Assembly (NCBI RefSeq): GCF_001693385.1
Contig: NZ_CP016428.1
Span: 992,001 to 1,056,000 of the forward strand
Reading direction: 5' to 3'
Length of the DNA stretch: 64,000 bases
Source of the DNA: Bradyrhizobium icense
Lineage (GTDB): Bacteria > Pseudomonadota > Alphaproteobacteria > Rhizobiales > Xanthobacteraceae
A model generated the notes under the pieces. The model saw nothing but the letters and a program-made list of their open reading frames with translations. It was not told the DNA's origin and made no database searches. Position numbers and translations under genes: made by a program. Below are positions 1 to 9,036 of this stretch, in pieces; the first letter of the stretch is position 1, and each line of letters starts with the position of its first letter.

Positions 1-141
1 AACACCGACCACACGCTGGAAGAAGTCGGCCAGCAGTTCTCGGTGACGAGAGAGCGTATCCGCCAGATCGAGGCGAAGGCGCTGCGCAAGCTGAAGCATC
101 CGTCAAGGAGCCGGAAGCTGCGGAGCTTTTTGGATAACTGA
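1..141 (+). CDS. rpoD: RNA polymerase primary sigma factor RpoD, C-terminal end (partial)
   Basis: The window opens inside this gene; only the last 46 codons are present, ending in a TGA at 139-141. The residues match sigma-70 region 4.2: an [28 protein letters not shown] stretch (split here as [20 protein letters not shown] and [10 protein letters not shown]), which forms the helix-turn-helix that reads the -35 element, followed by the typical [10 protein letters not shown] terminus of alphaproteobacterial RpoD. It is the housekeeping sigma factor. A stem-loop terminator follows about 70 bp downstream. The identification is secure for the visible part. Confidence 0.95.
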   Translation, partial: NTDHTLEEVGQQFSVTRERIRQIEAKALRKLKHPSRSRKLRSFLDN

Positions 142-212
142 GGTTGCTTATGCCCTTGTTCTTCCGAGGGCTTGAGAGTGACACGAGGACTAGCTTAGCT
201 GAATCAAGAGAA

Positions 213-240
213 GAAGCCGCTTGTGGAGCGGTTTCTTAAT
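213..240 (+). terminator. Rho-independent terminator after rpoD
   Basis: GAAGCCGCT and AGCGGTTTC form a 9-bp stem with one G-T pair around a 5-nt loop, followed by a T-rich stretch. It separates rpoD from the following lower-GC cassette. Confidence 0.7.
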
Positions 241-289
241 TGATCGTCCCTGACTTGAAGAAGGCTTACGAACAAGGTTAGGGTTGTCT

Positions 290-946
290 ATGCTGATTGG
301 CGCCAAGAGCTTTCAAAATCGTGAAGAAGGGCATGCGGAGCGGCTCAGCGAGAACGCTTCGGATCTATATTTTTCGGCTGATGTTGAGACTGACGGACCT
401 ATTCCGGGACCATATTCCATTTTGTCGTTCGCGATTGTGTATGCTGGGTCGTTCGACGGGCACAAATTCGTGCGTCCGCAGGATTACAATCAAGTTTTCT
501 ACCGCGAGTTGAGGCCGATTTCCGATTCTTTCCAGCAGGAAGCTTTGGATGTAAACGGGCTTGATCGCGATCGGCTGTGCGCGGAAGGCGCCGCGCCTGA
601 GTCAGCTATGACTGAGGCGTTCCATTGGATTACTGCGAATGCAAATGGCGCGAAGCCGGTACTGGTTGCATATCCGCTCAGTTTTGATTGGACTTGGTTG
701 TATTGGTATTTCACAAATTTCTGTCCGAAGGGCTCTCCTTTCGACTATTCACGATGCTTTGATATAAAGACTGCACATGCGGTCAAGGCCGGGATACCGA
801 TATCGCGAGCCGGTCGTTCGAAACTTAATTCCTATTTGTCGTCCAAGCGGCAACACACCCATCATGCCGTTGACGACGCGATTGAGCAGGCGGAGATTTT
901 CGCAAACATATTCGAGTGGGCGGGTGTTTATGAGCGAACTCGTTAG
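290..946 (+). CDS. DEDDh-family 3'-5' exonuclease-like protein
   Basis: 218 residues from ATG 290 (a TTG two codons upstream, at 284, is also possible). Three exonuclease motifs of the DnaQ/DEDDh fold are visible: Exo I as ADVETDG near residues 30-36, Exo II with the Asp of SFDWTWLYW in the middle, and Exo III as THHAVDDAIEQA near the end, with His and Asp in the expected spacing. The protein probably degrades or trims single-stranded DNA or RNA. It overlaps the next gene, a nucleotidyltransferase, by 17 bp, so the two are likely co-translated. GC content looks clearly lower than in the flanking core genes, which suggests transfer. The biological role is unknown; it may be a defence or RNA-processing cassette. 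Confidence 0.75.
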   Translation: MLIGAKSFQNREEGHAERLSENASDLYFSADVETDGPIPGPYSILSFAIVYAGSFDGHKFVRPQDYNQVFYRELRPISDSFQQEALDVNGLDRDRLCAEGAAPESAMTEAFHWITANANGAKPVLVAYPLSFDWTWLYWYFTNFCPKGSPFDYSRCFDIKTAHAVKAGIPISRAGRSKLNSYLSSKRQHTHHAVDDAIEQAEIFANIFEWAGVYERTR

Positions 947-1946
947 ACGCCGGGACTATTCTGCCGAGATCATCCAAAAACTTCGAACTGAATTCGTTGG
1001 TGCCAGCAAGTTTGCCGCAGGTAAAGCATGCGTCTATGCGACGGGGTCGTTCGGCCGCTGGGAAGCCAGCGAACATAGCGACTTGGATCTATTTATTGCA
1101 GGAATGAGCGAGAGGGTTCCGCGCGCCGATAGTTCCGGCGAAGATTTCGGGCCGGCAAACATCCTCAATCATCTTGACGAAATCTGTGTACAAGCGGAAC
1201 TCATCCAGCGATCTCGCAGTCTTGGATTTCCGGAGTTTTCTGGAGATGGCCGATATCTCGATCATCATTCCATCTATGAGTTTACCAACGCGCTCGGAAC
1301 AGAAAAAGACGATGTAGCAAATACATTTACAGCGAGGCTTCTGTTATTGCTGGAGAGCAAGCCGCTTGTGGAAGACGGGATCTACGACGAGATCGTCAGG
1401 GGTGTCATCGATAGTTACTGGAGGGACTATCCGGATCACAACGCAACCTTCATGCCAGCATTTTTGGCGAATGATATTCTGAGAATTTGGCGAACCTTCT
1501 GTGTGAACTATGAAGCTAGGACTGAGCGAGAGCCTGAAGATAAGAAGGCTAGTGGGAAACTCAAGAACTACAAGTTAAAGCACAGCAGGATGCTAACCTG
1601 CTATTCCGCCCTCCTGTACCTGCTCGCAGTCTACAATTCAAAGAAATCCGTTGCGCCTTCCGATGCAGTTGCAATGACGAAGTTGACTCCAACCGGACGA
1701 TTGGAGTGGCTTCAAGACAACGTCGCTCCAAAGGAAGCAAAGGGCACGCTCGTCAACCTTTTAGGCCACTATGATCGATTTTTGGAGACGACCAACTTTA
1801 AGGAAGAAGATCTGATCCAGAAATTCTTGGATAAGGAATTGCGCCACAAATATGCGGCAGCAGCTCATGAATTCGGTGATTCAATGTTTGAAGCGTTGGA
1901 GATAATAGGAGCGAGAAGTCCGTTCCATCGACTTTTGGTCGTCTAG
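930..1946 (+). CDS. Nucleotidyltransferase-fold protein paired with the exonuclease
   Basis: 338 residues from ATG 930, which overlaps the end of the exonuclease gene. An N-terminal pol-beta-type nucleotidyltransferase motif is clear: G39-S40 in ATGSFGRWEASEHSDLDLF with the metal-binding pair D51 and D53 in SDLDLF. A third acidic strand residue is probably further on (the ILNHLDEICVQAELI region is a candidate). The remainder is predicted helical and is not recognised. Such enzymes transfer nucleotides to proteins, RNA or small molecules; the GSxGR form does not settle which. A longer in-frame start at 777 was rejected because it lies wholly inside the exonuclease gene. Together with its partner it forms a lower-GC two-gene unit between rpoD and core genes. 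Confidence 0.7.
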   Translation: MSELVRRRDYSAEIIQKLRTEFVGASKFAAGKACVYATGSFGRWEASEHSDLDLFIAGMSERVPRADSSGEDFGPANILNHLDEICVQAELIQRSRSLGFPEFSGDGRYLDHHSIYEFTNALGTEKDDVANTFTARLLLLLESKPLVEDGIYDEIVRGVIDSYWRDYPDHNATFMPAFLANDILRIWRTFCVNYEARTEREPEDKKASGKLKNYKLKHSRMLTCYSALLYLLAVYNSKKSVAPSDAVAMTKLTPTGRLEWLQDNVAPKEAKGTLVNLLGHYDRFLETTNFKEEDLIQKFLDKELRHKYAAAAHEFGDSMFEALEIIGARSPFHRLLVV

Positions 1947-2009
1947 GCCTTTGACTTGCCGACTTAGATAGCGATCAAGTCGGCCCTGACCGTCCAGATG
2001 CGCGGCGTC

Positions 2010-2288
2010 TTATTTCTTCTTCGCCCCAACCCGACTGATGCTCTTGATCTTGAGCTGCGGGCGGCCGGATTTCTCGGCGATCTCGCGATCCTGCTCCATG
2101 ATGTAGCCGCGTGCCGGCTCGTCGCCGTCAAGCCCGCCGAGCAGTTCGGCAGGCACGCGTCGGTTGGAGCGCTGCGAGTCGTCTTCATAGACGACATTGA
2201 AAAAGGCGAATTCGCCTTTGGGATTGGTTCCGGGTTTTTTGGCCATGGGCGGCTTGTCGTCGATAGGACCGTCGCTGTCAATCGCCAT
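2010..2288 (-). CDS. Conserved small hydrophilic hypothetical protein
   Basis: 92 residues beginning MAIDSDGPIDDKPPMAKKPG and ending in a basic VGAKKK tail. ATG at 2288 was chosen over longer in-frame starts because the upstream extension is a low-complexity shadow of the opposite-strand transporter gene. The composition is highly charged, with no signal peptide or membrane segment, and no known domain is recognised. A GGAG-like sequence lies a few bases upstream of the ATG. It is transcribed divergently from the MFS transporter gene. Function unknown. Confidence 0.6.
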   Translation of the reverse strand: MAIDSDGPIDDKPPMAKKPGTNPKGEFAFFNVVYEDDSQRSNRRVPAELLGGLDGDEPARGYIMEQDREIAEKSGRPQLKIKSISRVGAKKK

Positions 2289-2390
2289 CGCTCCGCGCCG
2301 GTTTTGCCTTGCGGGACGCCGGCGACGCGATTGTCTATGACCACTTTGCCGACATACTGTTCGCCTGAAACAAGGGGAAGGGCATTGGTG

Positions 2391-3737
2391 ATGCCGGCAG
2401 CTTGCAACACCAAGAGTGATCTCCGACCGGTGCTGATGGCCTGCTGCCTTGCCATGCTGGCGGTGGGGGACAACAGCACGGCGATCATGGCGGCGCTGCC
2501 CGAAATGAGAGCTGGCCTGCAACTTGGTCCGGCGGAAGTCGAATGGGTAGTCAATGCCTATCTGCTCACCGCAGCGATATTCATAATCGTCGGCGGCGGC
2601 GCGGCGGATCAGCTTGGGGCGCAAAGATCCTCGGTTGCGGGCATCGCCCTGTTCGCCCTCGCCTCGCTGATCATTGCGCTTGCACCAGCCGGATTCGTGG
2701 TGGTCGGGGCTCGTGCGCTGCAGGGGCTGGGGGCTGCGTTCGCCGTGGCCGGCACGCTTGCCGCAGTGACCGAAGCTGCGCCCGACGCGCGGCGGGCGGA
2801 GGCGATCGGGGCATGGACCGGCTTCCTGATGCTCGGCTTCAGCATCGGTCCGCTGATTGGCGGCGCCGTGACGCATTACGCGGGCTGGCGCTTTATCTTC
2901 TGGCTGAACGTCGTCGCCATGGTGCCCGCAGCGCTGATGCTGTTGCGGCATCCCGGAGCGGAAGGCCGCCGCTCGGTTTCGATGGACTGGGTGGGCCTTG
3001 GCATTCTCGCGGTCTTCATGGTGACGTTGATAACGGGATTGCAGGCGTTAGCGCATGTTCGAGTCAATCCGCAAGCCGCAATCGTCCCGCTCGCGCTGGC
3101 AGTGATTTCGTTTCTTGGATTGATCCGGACCGAGACGCGGCGCTCTTATCCGCTCGTCGATTTCGAACTGTTCTCGAACCGCAATTTCGCGGTCGCCGCT
3201 GGCCTCCTGTTCCTCGTGATGTTCGACATCATGACGCTGCTGCTCTACTACAATCTCTTTGCGCAATCCGCAGGCGGACTCGGCATGTCCGCCGTTGCTG
3301 CCGGCCTATCGCTGCTGCCGCTCTCGGTTGCGCTGTTTGCCTTCGCGCGAACGGCTCCTTCCATTGGAATACGGATCGGCGTGCGGCGCATGCTGACAGC
3401 TGGATCGCTCCTGCTTGCGCTCGGCTGCGCGATTATCTGGTCGTCGTTTCAGATCGAAGCGATATACACTGTTCTGATGCCAGGCCTCTTTATCGCCGGC
3501 GCTGGAATCGCGCTCATTTACGCTTCGGCACCGCGGCTCGGACTTGCAACGTTGCCCCAATCGCAGACGGGAAAAGGCTCCGGGCTACTGAATTCGTGCA
3601 GCTTTCTCGGCGGCACAGTCGGGGTGACGTTCGGGGGCATCGTCTTCGCGCTGAGTGGATTCTCCGGCGTGCTCGTGCTTCTCGGAGTTTCAGCGCTGGC
3701 CAGCGCGGTGCTCTGCCTTCGGCTGCGCGCGGATTGA
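2391..3737 (+). CDS. MFS transporter, DHA2-type drug:H+ antiporter
   Basis: 448 residues from ATG 2391, which follows an AAGGGGAAGGG ribosome-binding site with 8-nt spacing; ATG 2337 would add 18 residues. The inner-membrane protein shows the DHA2 signatures: EVEWVVNAYLLTAA after the first helix, GARALQGLGAAF near helix 4, and an antiporter motif C version GFSIGPLIGGAV followed by GWRFIFWLNV. Fourteen transmembrane helices are expected for this group; hydrophobic segments run through to the C terminus. It probably exports a toxic organic compound in exchange for protons. Substrate unknown. It stands alone, divergent from a small hypothetical gene and convergent with the glycosidase gene. Confidence 0.85.
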   Translation: MPAACNTKSDLRPVLMACCLAMLAVGDNSTAIMAALPEMRAGLQLGPAEVEWVVNAYLLTAAIFIIVGGGAADQLGAQRSSVAGIALFALASLIIALAPAGFVVVGARALQGLGAAFAVAGTLAAVTEAAPDARRAEAIGAWTGFLMLGFSIGPLIGGAVTHYAGWRFIFWLNVVAMVPAALMLLRHPGAEGRRSVSMDWVGLGILAVFMVTLITGLQALAHVRVNPQAAIVPLALAVISFLGLIRTETRRSYPLVDFELFSNRNFAVAAGLLFLVMFDIMTLLLYYNLFAQSAGGLGMSAVAAGLSLLPLSVALFAFARTAPSIGIRIGVRRMLTAGSLLLALGCAIIWSSFQIEAIYTVLMPGLFIAGAGIALIYASAPRLGLATLPQSQTGKGSGLLNSCSFLGGTVGVTFGGIVFALSGFSGVLVLLGVSALASAVLCLRLRAD

Positions 3738-3764
3738 AGCCCGCTGGACGGACCGGGCAACGAT

Positions 3765-5348
3765 TCAATCGCATGCCGGATTTTTTGCGTCCGCGACCGT
3801 GAGGAAAGCGATCGTGGCAGGTCCGATCTCGATCGAACCCGGCGGCGATGTCACTGCGGCAAGCCGCGGAAGATCGTCATTCGGGCCGAGCTCCAAAACC
3901 GTTCCATTCAGCTTAACCGTGTCGCTCTGAAGATCGTCCGCCGAAAGCGTGTAACGCTCGCTCGCCGCAGGCAACCGCAGCATCGCGGTGGTCGTCCTGT
4001 CAGTATTGATGGCGAGCAGTGTGACGGCGCCGCGCGCGCCCCATCGGCAATGCGCGTAGAGGTGAATCCCCTCGTGCACGCCGGCGTCGAGAACGGTCGT
4101 GCCCATCAGCCTGCGCCACAGCAGCGCCGCCCAGTAGTTTGGCCGCGGCCGCAACGTCGTCTCCTCGAGCAGGCCGTAATCGCTGGCAGCCAGCGTATTG
4201 TGCGCCACGATCTGGACGGCAGCCCTGGCAAGCCGGCCGAGCTGATCGAGATATCGGAACGTATCGAGGAAAGTGGCGGCCCAGGGATTGCCGCCGCAGG
4301 CGGCCTCGGCGGTTTCGGTCAGCCACATCGGCTTACCAGGCGCAAACTCGCCCCTCAGCGATCGGTAAAACGCGAACGTTTGCTCTGTGCTCTTGAGCCA
4401 CGCTTCCGAAAGCGCGGCCTCCGGCGTGGTCTGGCCCGGAATCCCGGAGCATCGCTGCGAGAGGGCGCCGTAGTGATGATAGGAAAACGCGTCGATGCCG
4501 GGGCCGGATGCGGCAAGCAGATCCCGCGTGCTGATGAATCCGGAGCTCGATTGCGACGCCATCGTCTCTCCGACCGAACCGGGACCCAGGACGATCACAT
4601 CCGGTTCGCTGTCCCTGATGAACGCAACAAAGGCCTTGAAGTCCCGCCCGTAAGCCGCCGCATCATATCCCGTCGGCGCACCGCCCATGGCGGTCAGCGT
4701 CGGCTCATTCATGAACTCGGCGGCGGCAATTCTGCCACCGACGGATTTGGTGTAGTCGAACAAGTGCCGCGCCTGATCGCTCCGCCATCGACCTGCCGCG
4801 TCCCGGGCACCGCGGCTTATCGCCATCGAGGTCACGATCTCCGCGCCGGCCGCGCGGGCAAAGTCGATGACGCCTCTCCAGCGCTCGCGGCTCAGCACCG
4901 CGCGGAAGCCGTCAGGCGGCGGCGTCGGAGGCGTCGCATCGCTTCCGGCAAAGTAGGTGCTATTCGCCCAGGTGCCGCTGACGCGGATGTAGGCTGGAGC
5001 GAGAGCGGCAGCCAATGCGCGCAGCCGGCGGTTCGACAGGTCGATCGGCTCCCGATACGCGTAGAGATCAGGCTTTGCGCCCGCCGGGATATTTCCGGTG
5101 TTATCAGCGCCGCGATTTGGCGGCGCCGAGGCACTCGCTTTGTAAGGCTTCCAGAACCGTCCGCCGGTGACCTCGACCATTTCCACATTGTACGATTGAA
5201 AGCGCTCGTCGACGGTGCCGAGGCGGGGCAAGCGCGACGGATCGACGGAAGGCGTCGACACCTGGGCGGCTGCCTTGTGGCTTGCCGCGAGCGCGGCGAT
5301 CACAATGCCAATTCCGACTTTGCAGCCACTGGATCTGGTCATAGCCAT
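3765..5348 (-). CDS. Exported GH79-like glycoside hydrolase (heparanase/beta-glucuronidase type)
   Basis: 527 residues with an N-terminal signal peptide (VGIGIVIAALAASHKAAAQ). The predicted TIM barrel carries an acid/base glutamate in AAEFMNEPT (about residue 215) and a nucleophile in MWLTETAEAACGG (about residue 346); the N-E-P and E-T contexts match glycoside hydrolase family 79, which includes heparanases and beta-glucuronidases. It likely acts in the periplasm or outside the cell on uronic-acid-containing polysaccharide, perhaps of host or biofilm origin. An AAGGACG ribosome-binding site precedes ATG 5348. The gene is monocistronic and convergent with the transporter gene. Exact substrate unknown. 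Confidence 0.75.
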   Translation of the reverse strand: MAMTRSSGCKVGIGIVIAALAASHKAAAQVSTPSVDPSRLPRLGTVDERFQSYNVEMVEVTGGRFWKPYKASASAPPNRGADNTGNIPAGAKPDLYAYREPIDLSNRRLRALAAALAPAYIRVSGTWANSTYFAGSDATPPTPPPDGFRAVLSRERWRGVIDFARAAGAEIVTSMAISRGARDAAGRWRSDQARHLFDYTKSVGGRIAAAEFMNEPTLTAMGGAPTGYDAAAYGRDFKAFVAFIRDSEPDVIVLGPGSVGETMASQSSSGFISTRDLLAASGPGIDAFSYHHYGALSQRCSGIPGQTTPEAALSEAWLKSTEQTFAFYRSLRGEFAPGKPMWLTETAEAACGGNPWAATFLDTFRYLDQLGRLARAAVQIVAHNTLAASDYGLLEETTLRPRPNYWAALLWRRLMGTTVLDAGVHEGIHLYAHCRWGARGAVTLLAINTDRTTTAMLRLPAASERYTLSADDLQSDTVKLNGTVLELGPNDDLPRLAAVTSPPGSIEIGPATIAFLTVADAKNPACD

Positions 5349-5598
5349 CGTCCTTGGGATGCGCCAAGGCGGGCGTCGGCCTACGCGTTGGCGCTACGGC
5401 GCCACCAATTCGACACACGGCGATTCAACGAACGGTCAGCGTATCGATCGATTCAAATTAGTCGCAATCATGGCCGTTTTCGAGATGGCTAAGGGATACA
5501 GATTCTGCCCATGCATCTGCCGCAACTCTCGAAGCGCGGCTGAGGACGTGCTAGAAACCGATGCGTACTTGCAGCGCTCTCTCAGGAATGGTCTTTCC

Positions 5599-6390
5599 AT
5601 GCTCCGTATCGCATTTGCTTTCAGCGCCACTGTCGCATTGTTCGCATCGTTGAGCCCCCACGCCCACGCCGCCCAATGCGGCAGCTCCGCCGCCGGCTAC
5701 GAATCCTGGAAGCAGCAATTCGCAGGCGAAGCCCGTGCAAAAGGCATCGGCGCCTCCACCATCCAGGCCTTGATGGCGACGAACTACGCGCAAACGACGA
5801 TCAATGCCGACCGCGGCCAGCGCAGTTTCAGTCTCTCGCTCGATCAGTTTCTCGCCAAGCGCGGCGCCACCGCCATCGTTGCGAAGGGGAGGCGGCTCAA
5901 GCAATCGCAGGCGGCGCTGTTCGCTTCCATTCAGAGCCGCTATGGCGTGCCGCCGGGGCCGCTGCTCGCGATCTGGGGCATGGAAACCGGGTTCGGCAGC
6001 CAGCGCGGCAATCAGAACATGCTCGCCTCGATCGCGACGCTCGCCTATGACTGCCGGCGCTCAGCCTATTTCACCGAGCATCTCTACGCGGCGCTGCAAT
6101 TGATCGATCGCGGCGCGCTCCCTGCCAGCCAGCGCGGCTCGATGCATGGCGAAGTCGGCCAGACGCAGTTCATGCCAAAAGCCATTCTGGCTTACGGTAC
6201 CGGCAATCTCGAAAACGCGGCGAACGCGCTGATGTCGACCGCGAACTTTCTGCGGGCGCATGGCTGGCGCGCCGGTGCGGGCTATCAGCCGGGCGAGCCG
6301 AATTTTGCGGCGATCCAGGCCTGGAATGCCGCGGGCGTCTATCAGAAGGCGATCGCACTGATGGGCCGTCAGATCGACGGCGGGGAGTAG
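5599..6390 (+). CDS. Lytic murein transglycosylase, MltB-like
   Basis: 263 residues with a signal peptide ending at SPHAHA-AQC. The family motif for soluble MltB-type enzymes is visible: LLAIWGMETGFG, where the Glu of MET is the catalytic acid, then GEVGQTQFMPKAILAYG. The enzyme cleaves the glycan strand of peptidoglycan, forming a 1,6-anhydro product, in the periplasm. ATG 5599 was chosen for the signal peptide and the AGGAATGG upstream; a much longer in-frame start lies inside the opposite-strand glycosidase gene. A paralogue lies at 7103-7924, with the same cysteine positions near the mature N terminus. MltB homologues are usually longer; this is a compact version. Confidence 0.85.
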   Translation: MLRIAFAFSATVALFASLSPHAHAAQCGSSAAGYESWKQQFAGEARAKGIGASTIQALMATNYAQTTINADRGQRSFSLSLDQFLAKRGATAIVAKGRRLKQSQAALFASIQSRYGVPPGPLLAIWGMETGFGSQRGNQNMLASIATLAYDCRRSAYFTEHLYAALQLIDRGALPASQRGSMHGEVGQTQFMPKAILAYGTGNLENAANALMSTANFLRAHGWRAGAGYQPGEPNFAAIQAWNAAGVYQKAIALMGRQIDGGE

Positions 6391-6424
6391 GGCCTCGCTG
6401 AGCGCAGGCGTAATTGGCCGCCGC

Positions 6425-6946
6425 CTATGCAGCGGAGGCCGTATCGATCGCGCCACGTCCTGCCTTCTGCTGGCTCGCGAGGATGTTCTGCCACAGCGCG
6501 GCAACGCTGCGCTGCGTCTCCGGCGCGATCAAGCAGTGTCCCTGGCTGTCGAACCCGCAGAACCTGGCGGAGGCATCGCCGCGGACGCGGGCGAAGGCCG
6601 CGTTGATTGCTTCCAAACATTCCATGACCTGTTCGACGTTCTGCAATCGGGTATGATAGAGGATGTCGATCAGGCGGAACGCCATCACCGGCGGCTGGCC
6701 GAACGAGATGCCCGGCCTTGCGAATTCGAAGAACACGTTGAACGCCGGCATCAGGCCCTGAATTTGCGCCAGCACGGCCGCCGCCTCCTCGGGATTGCAG
6801 GCAACGAGGTGCTCGGCTTGCGGATGCTGCGCCGCCGGCGCATCGGCCGCCAGGCCGAGCGAGGCAATGACTTGATGCTCGATCCATTGCCGAACCGGCA
6901 CGGGAGCATTGCGGATCTGGTCCGTGGTCAGGGTTATTCCGATCAT
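6425..6946 (-). CDS. Conserved hypothetical protein
   Basis: 173 residues beginning MIGITLTTDQIRNAPVPVRQ. It is soluble and largely helical, without a signal peptide or recognised domain. The central region (LMPAFNVFFEFARPGISFGQ) is distinctive. Codon use resembles the flanking core genes. It lies alone between the two transglycosylase genes on the opposite strand. Function unknown. Confidence 0.65.
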   Translation of the reverse strand: MIGITLTTDQIRNAPVPVRQWIEHQVIASLGLAADAPAAQHPQAEHLVACNPEEAAAVLAQIQGLMPAFNVFFEFARPGISFGQPPVMAFRLIDILYHTRLQNVEQVMECLEAINAAFARVRGDASARFCGFDSQGHCLIAPETQRSVAALWQNILASQQKAGRGAIDTASAA

Positions 6947-7102
6947 CGGGGCTCTCCTTTGGCGCCAATCCTAGGAAAACCGGGACGCGCCAATATTGAC
7001 GCGGATCAAATGGCCCGCGCAAACCCGTCAAGCCTCGAACCGGGAAAGCGGACATGCTAGAAGGCGGGCCGATTTGCCCGTGCCCTCCAGGAATGCTTCC
7101 CC

Positions 7103-7924
7103 ATGCTTTCATCCCGTTCTGCATTTGCCGCGCTATTCTGCGCGCTTGTCTCCCTGGTCCTTGCCAGTCCTTCCCACGCCGCCCGCTGCGGCGGCGATTT
7201 CAACACCTTCGTTTCCGCGATGGCGCAGGAAGCGCAGGCGGCCGGCGTGTCGCAAGCGGTGATCGGCCAGGCCTTTGCCGGCATCACGCAGGACCCGGCG
7301 GTGCTCGCTTTCGACCGCCGCCAGCGCGGCACCTTCAACAAGACGTTCGAGCAATATGTCTCCACCCGCGTCGGCCCCGGGCGCATCAACATCGGCCGGC
7401 AGATGCTGCAGCGGCACGCGTCACTGCTGGCGCGCATCGAACAGAAGTTCGGTGTGCCGCCGCAAATCATCGTCGCGATCTGGGGGCTGGAGTCGGACTA
7501 CGGCAAGGGCGACATTGGCAAGATGCCGGTGATCCGCACGCTGATGACCATGGCCCATGATTGCCGCCGCACCGAATTGTTCCAGGGCGAACTCCTGGCC
7601 GCGCTGAAGATCGTGCAGCGCGGCGATCTTCCGCTGCGCGACCTGATCGGCGCCTTCGCCGGCGAGCTCGGCCAGACGCAATTCCTGCCGTCGTCCTACA
7701 TCAAATACGGCGTCGATTTCGACGGCAACGGCCATGTCGATCTCCGCCACAGCGTGCCGGACGTGCTCGCCTCCACCGCGAACCTGCTGCATGTATCTGG
7801 CTTCAAGGCCGGCGCGCCGTATGGCGAGGGCACGGCGAATTTCGAAGCGATGCGGGAATGGAACAGGGCCACGATCTACCGCAAGACGATCGGCTACTTT
7901 GCGGACCGGCTGGTGGGACGCTAG
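7103..7924 (+). CDS. Lytic murein transglycosylase, MltB-like (second paralogue)
   Basis: 273 residues with a signal peptide ending at ASPSHA-ARC. It shows the same motifs as the gene at 5599: IIVAIWGLESDYG with the catalytic Glu, and GELGQTQFLPSSYIKYGVDFDGNG. The extra VDFDGNGHVDL segment is typical of this MltB-like subgroup. Acts on periplasmic peptidoglycan. An AGGAATGC sequence precedes ATG 7103. The close similarity of the two genes, with one short gene between them, suggests an old tandem duplication. Confidence 0.88.
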   Translation: MLSSRSAFAALFCALVSLVLASPSHAARCGGDFNTFVSAMAQEAQAAGVSQAVIGQAFAGITQDPAVLAFDRRQRGTFNKTFEQYVSTRVGPGRINIGRQMLQRHASLLARIEQKFGVPPQIIVAIWGLESDYGKGDIGKMPVIRTLMTMAHDCRRTELFQGELLAALKIVQRGDLPLRDLIGAFAGELGQTQFLPSSYIKYGVDFDGNGHVDLRHSVPDVLASTANLLHVSGFKAGAPYGEGTANFEAMREWNRATIYRKTIGYFADRLVGR

Positions 7925-8002
7925 CCACCGCTCTCCGTCATTCTTCGATGTGCAATAGTATGTGTTGCATTCCCGCTCCAGCAACGGCACCGGTGGTTAT
8001 GG

Positions 8003-8022
8003 GTCCCTGCGTTCGCAGGGAC
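8003..8022 (+). repeat. REP-like palindrome
   Basis: GTCCCTGCGTTCGCAGGGAC is a 9-bp perfect inverted repeat around TT, preceded by GGTTATGG and followed by GACG. The same core with the same flanks recurs near 12660 (inverted) and 13805, so this is a dispersed repeat family; here it lies between two genes that converge. Confidence 0.75.
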
Positions 8023-8042
8023 GACGGCTGTTGTGCCATCGC

Positions 8043-8885
8043 TCACTTCGCCTGCGCGCCCATCTTCTCGATCCGTTTTGCCAACACCGCCCAATAGGTC
8101 GCCGGGCGAAACCGCTGCAGGAGGTCCATGAACTTGGCGTCGTTGCCGATCAGAATGCGCGGCTGGTTTTTCTCGATGCCGAGAATGATGCGTTGCGCCG
8201 CGGCCGGCGGCGTGGTCCTGGCGATCGTATCGAAACGCTCGATCGATTCGGCGCGGCGCGAATTGTCGGCGATGCCAGAGCCGGTGCGGGAGTTGCGCAC
8301 GATGTTGGTCAGGACACCGCCGGGATGCACCACCGAGAGCTTCACCGGGCTGTTCGCCATCGCGAGTTCATGCCGCAGGCTTTCGGAGAATCCGCGCACC
8401 GCGAACTTCGCCGCGCAATAGGCGGTCTGGCCGGGCGGGGCGACGATGCCGAAGATCGAGGAGAGGTTGACGATATGCGCCTCGGGCCTCGTCGACAGAT
8501 GCGGCAGGAACGCGCGCGTGCCGTGCACCACGCCCCAGAAATTGATGTTGATCAGCCACTCCATCTGCGCCTGGTCGACCTCGGCGAAGGCGCCGAGCAG
8601 GGCGACGCCGGCATTGTTGATGACGATGTTCAGCTCCGGATGCGCGCTGGTAGCCGCGTTGGCAAATTCCTGGATCTGCGCGGGCTCGCCGACATCGACG
8701 CGGTGGGTCGTTACCTTGCGCTTGTGTGCCTTTCCGATCTCGGCGGCCACCTGCTGCAGCCCGGCCTCGTCGCGGTCGGCGAGCGCGAGATCGCAGCCGC
8801 GCGCGGCCAGTTCCAGCGCCAGGGCACGGCCGATGCCGCTGGCGGCGCCGGTCACGGCGGCCGCGCTTCCAGATATCGCAGTCAT
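8043..8885 (-). CDS. Short-chain dehydrogenase/reductase
   Basis: 280 residues. It has a classical SDR Rossmann motif TGAASGIGRA (residues 13-22), the NNAG motif (IVINNAGVA), the active-site Ser in IVNLSSIFG, and YCAAK with the catalytic Tyr and Lys. The acidic ADRDEAG after strand 2 suggests NAD rather than NADP. The C-terminal part (NDAKFMDLLQRFRPATYWAVL) resembles the membrane-proximal tails of lipid-acting SDRs. Substrate unknown. It is monocistronic. Confidence 0.85.
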   Translation of the reverse strand: MTAISGSAAAVTGAASGIGRALALELAARGCDLALADRDEAGLQQVAAEIGKAHKRKVTTHRVDVGEPAQIQEFANAATSAHPELNIVINNAGVALLGAFAEVDQAQMEWLININFWGVVHGTRAFLPHLSTRPEAHIVNLSSIFGIVAPPGQTAYCAAKFAVRGFSESLRHELAMANSPVKLSVVHPGGVLTNIVRNSRTGSGIADNSRRAESIERFDTIARTTPPAAAQRIILGIEKNQPRILIGNDAKFMDLLQRFRPATYWAVLAKRIEKMGAQAK

Positions 8886-9036
8886 GTCGGATCAGGCTCC
8901 TTGCAGGTCGAGGACGAGCGGGTTCCTGCAAACTTTCGCAAATTGGAACCGAACCATAAAGCGGTTTCCGCGCTTAGTGTCGAATACCCGACAAAGGCGG
9001 CATCGCCAGCCGACGCGATCCTGAGAGGAGGCTCAT

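Noticed and set aside
777..929. N-terminal 51-codon extension of the nucleotidyltransferase
   Set aside because: It lies wholly inside the exonuclease gene in another frame; ATG 930 fits the family and the overlap.
8946..8970. GGAAC upstream of the response regulator as an EcfG promoter
   Set aside because: No CGTT-like -10 is found 16-17 bp downstream; the sequence is instead a short imperfect palindrome.
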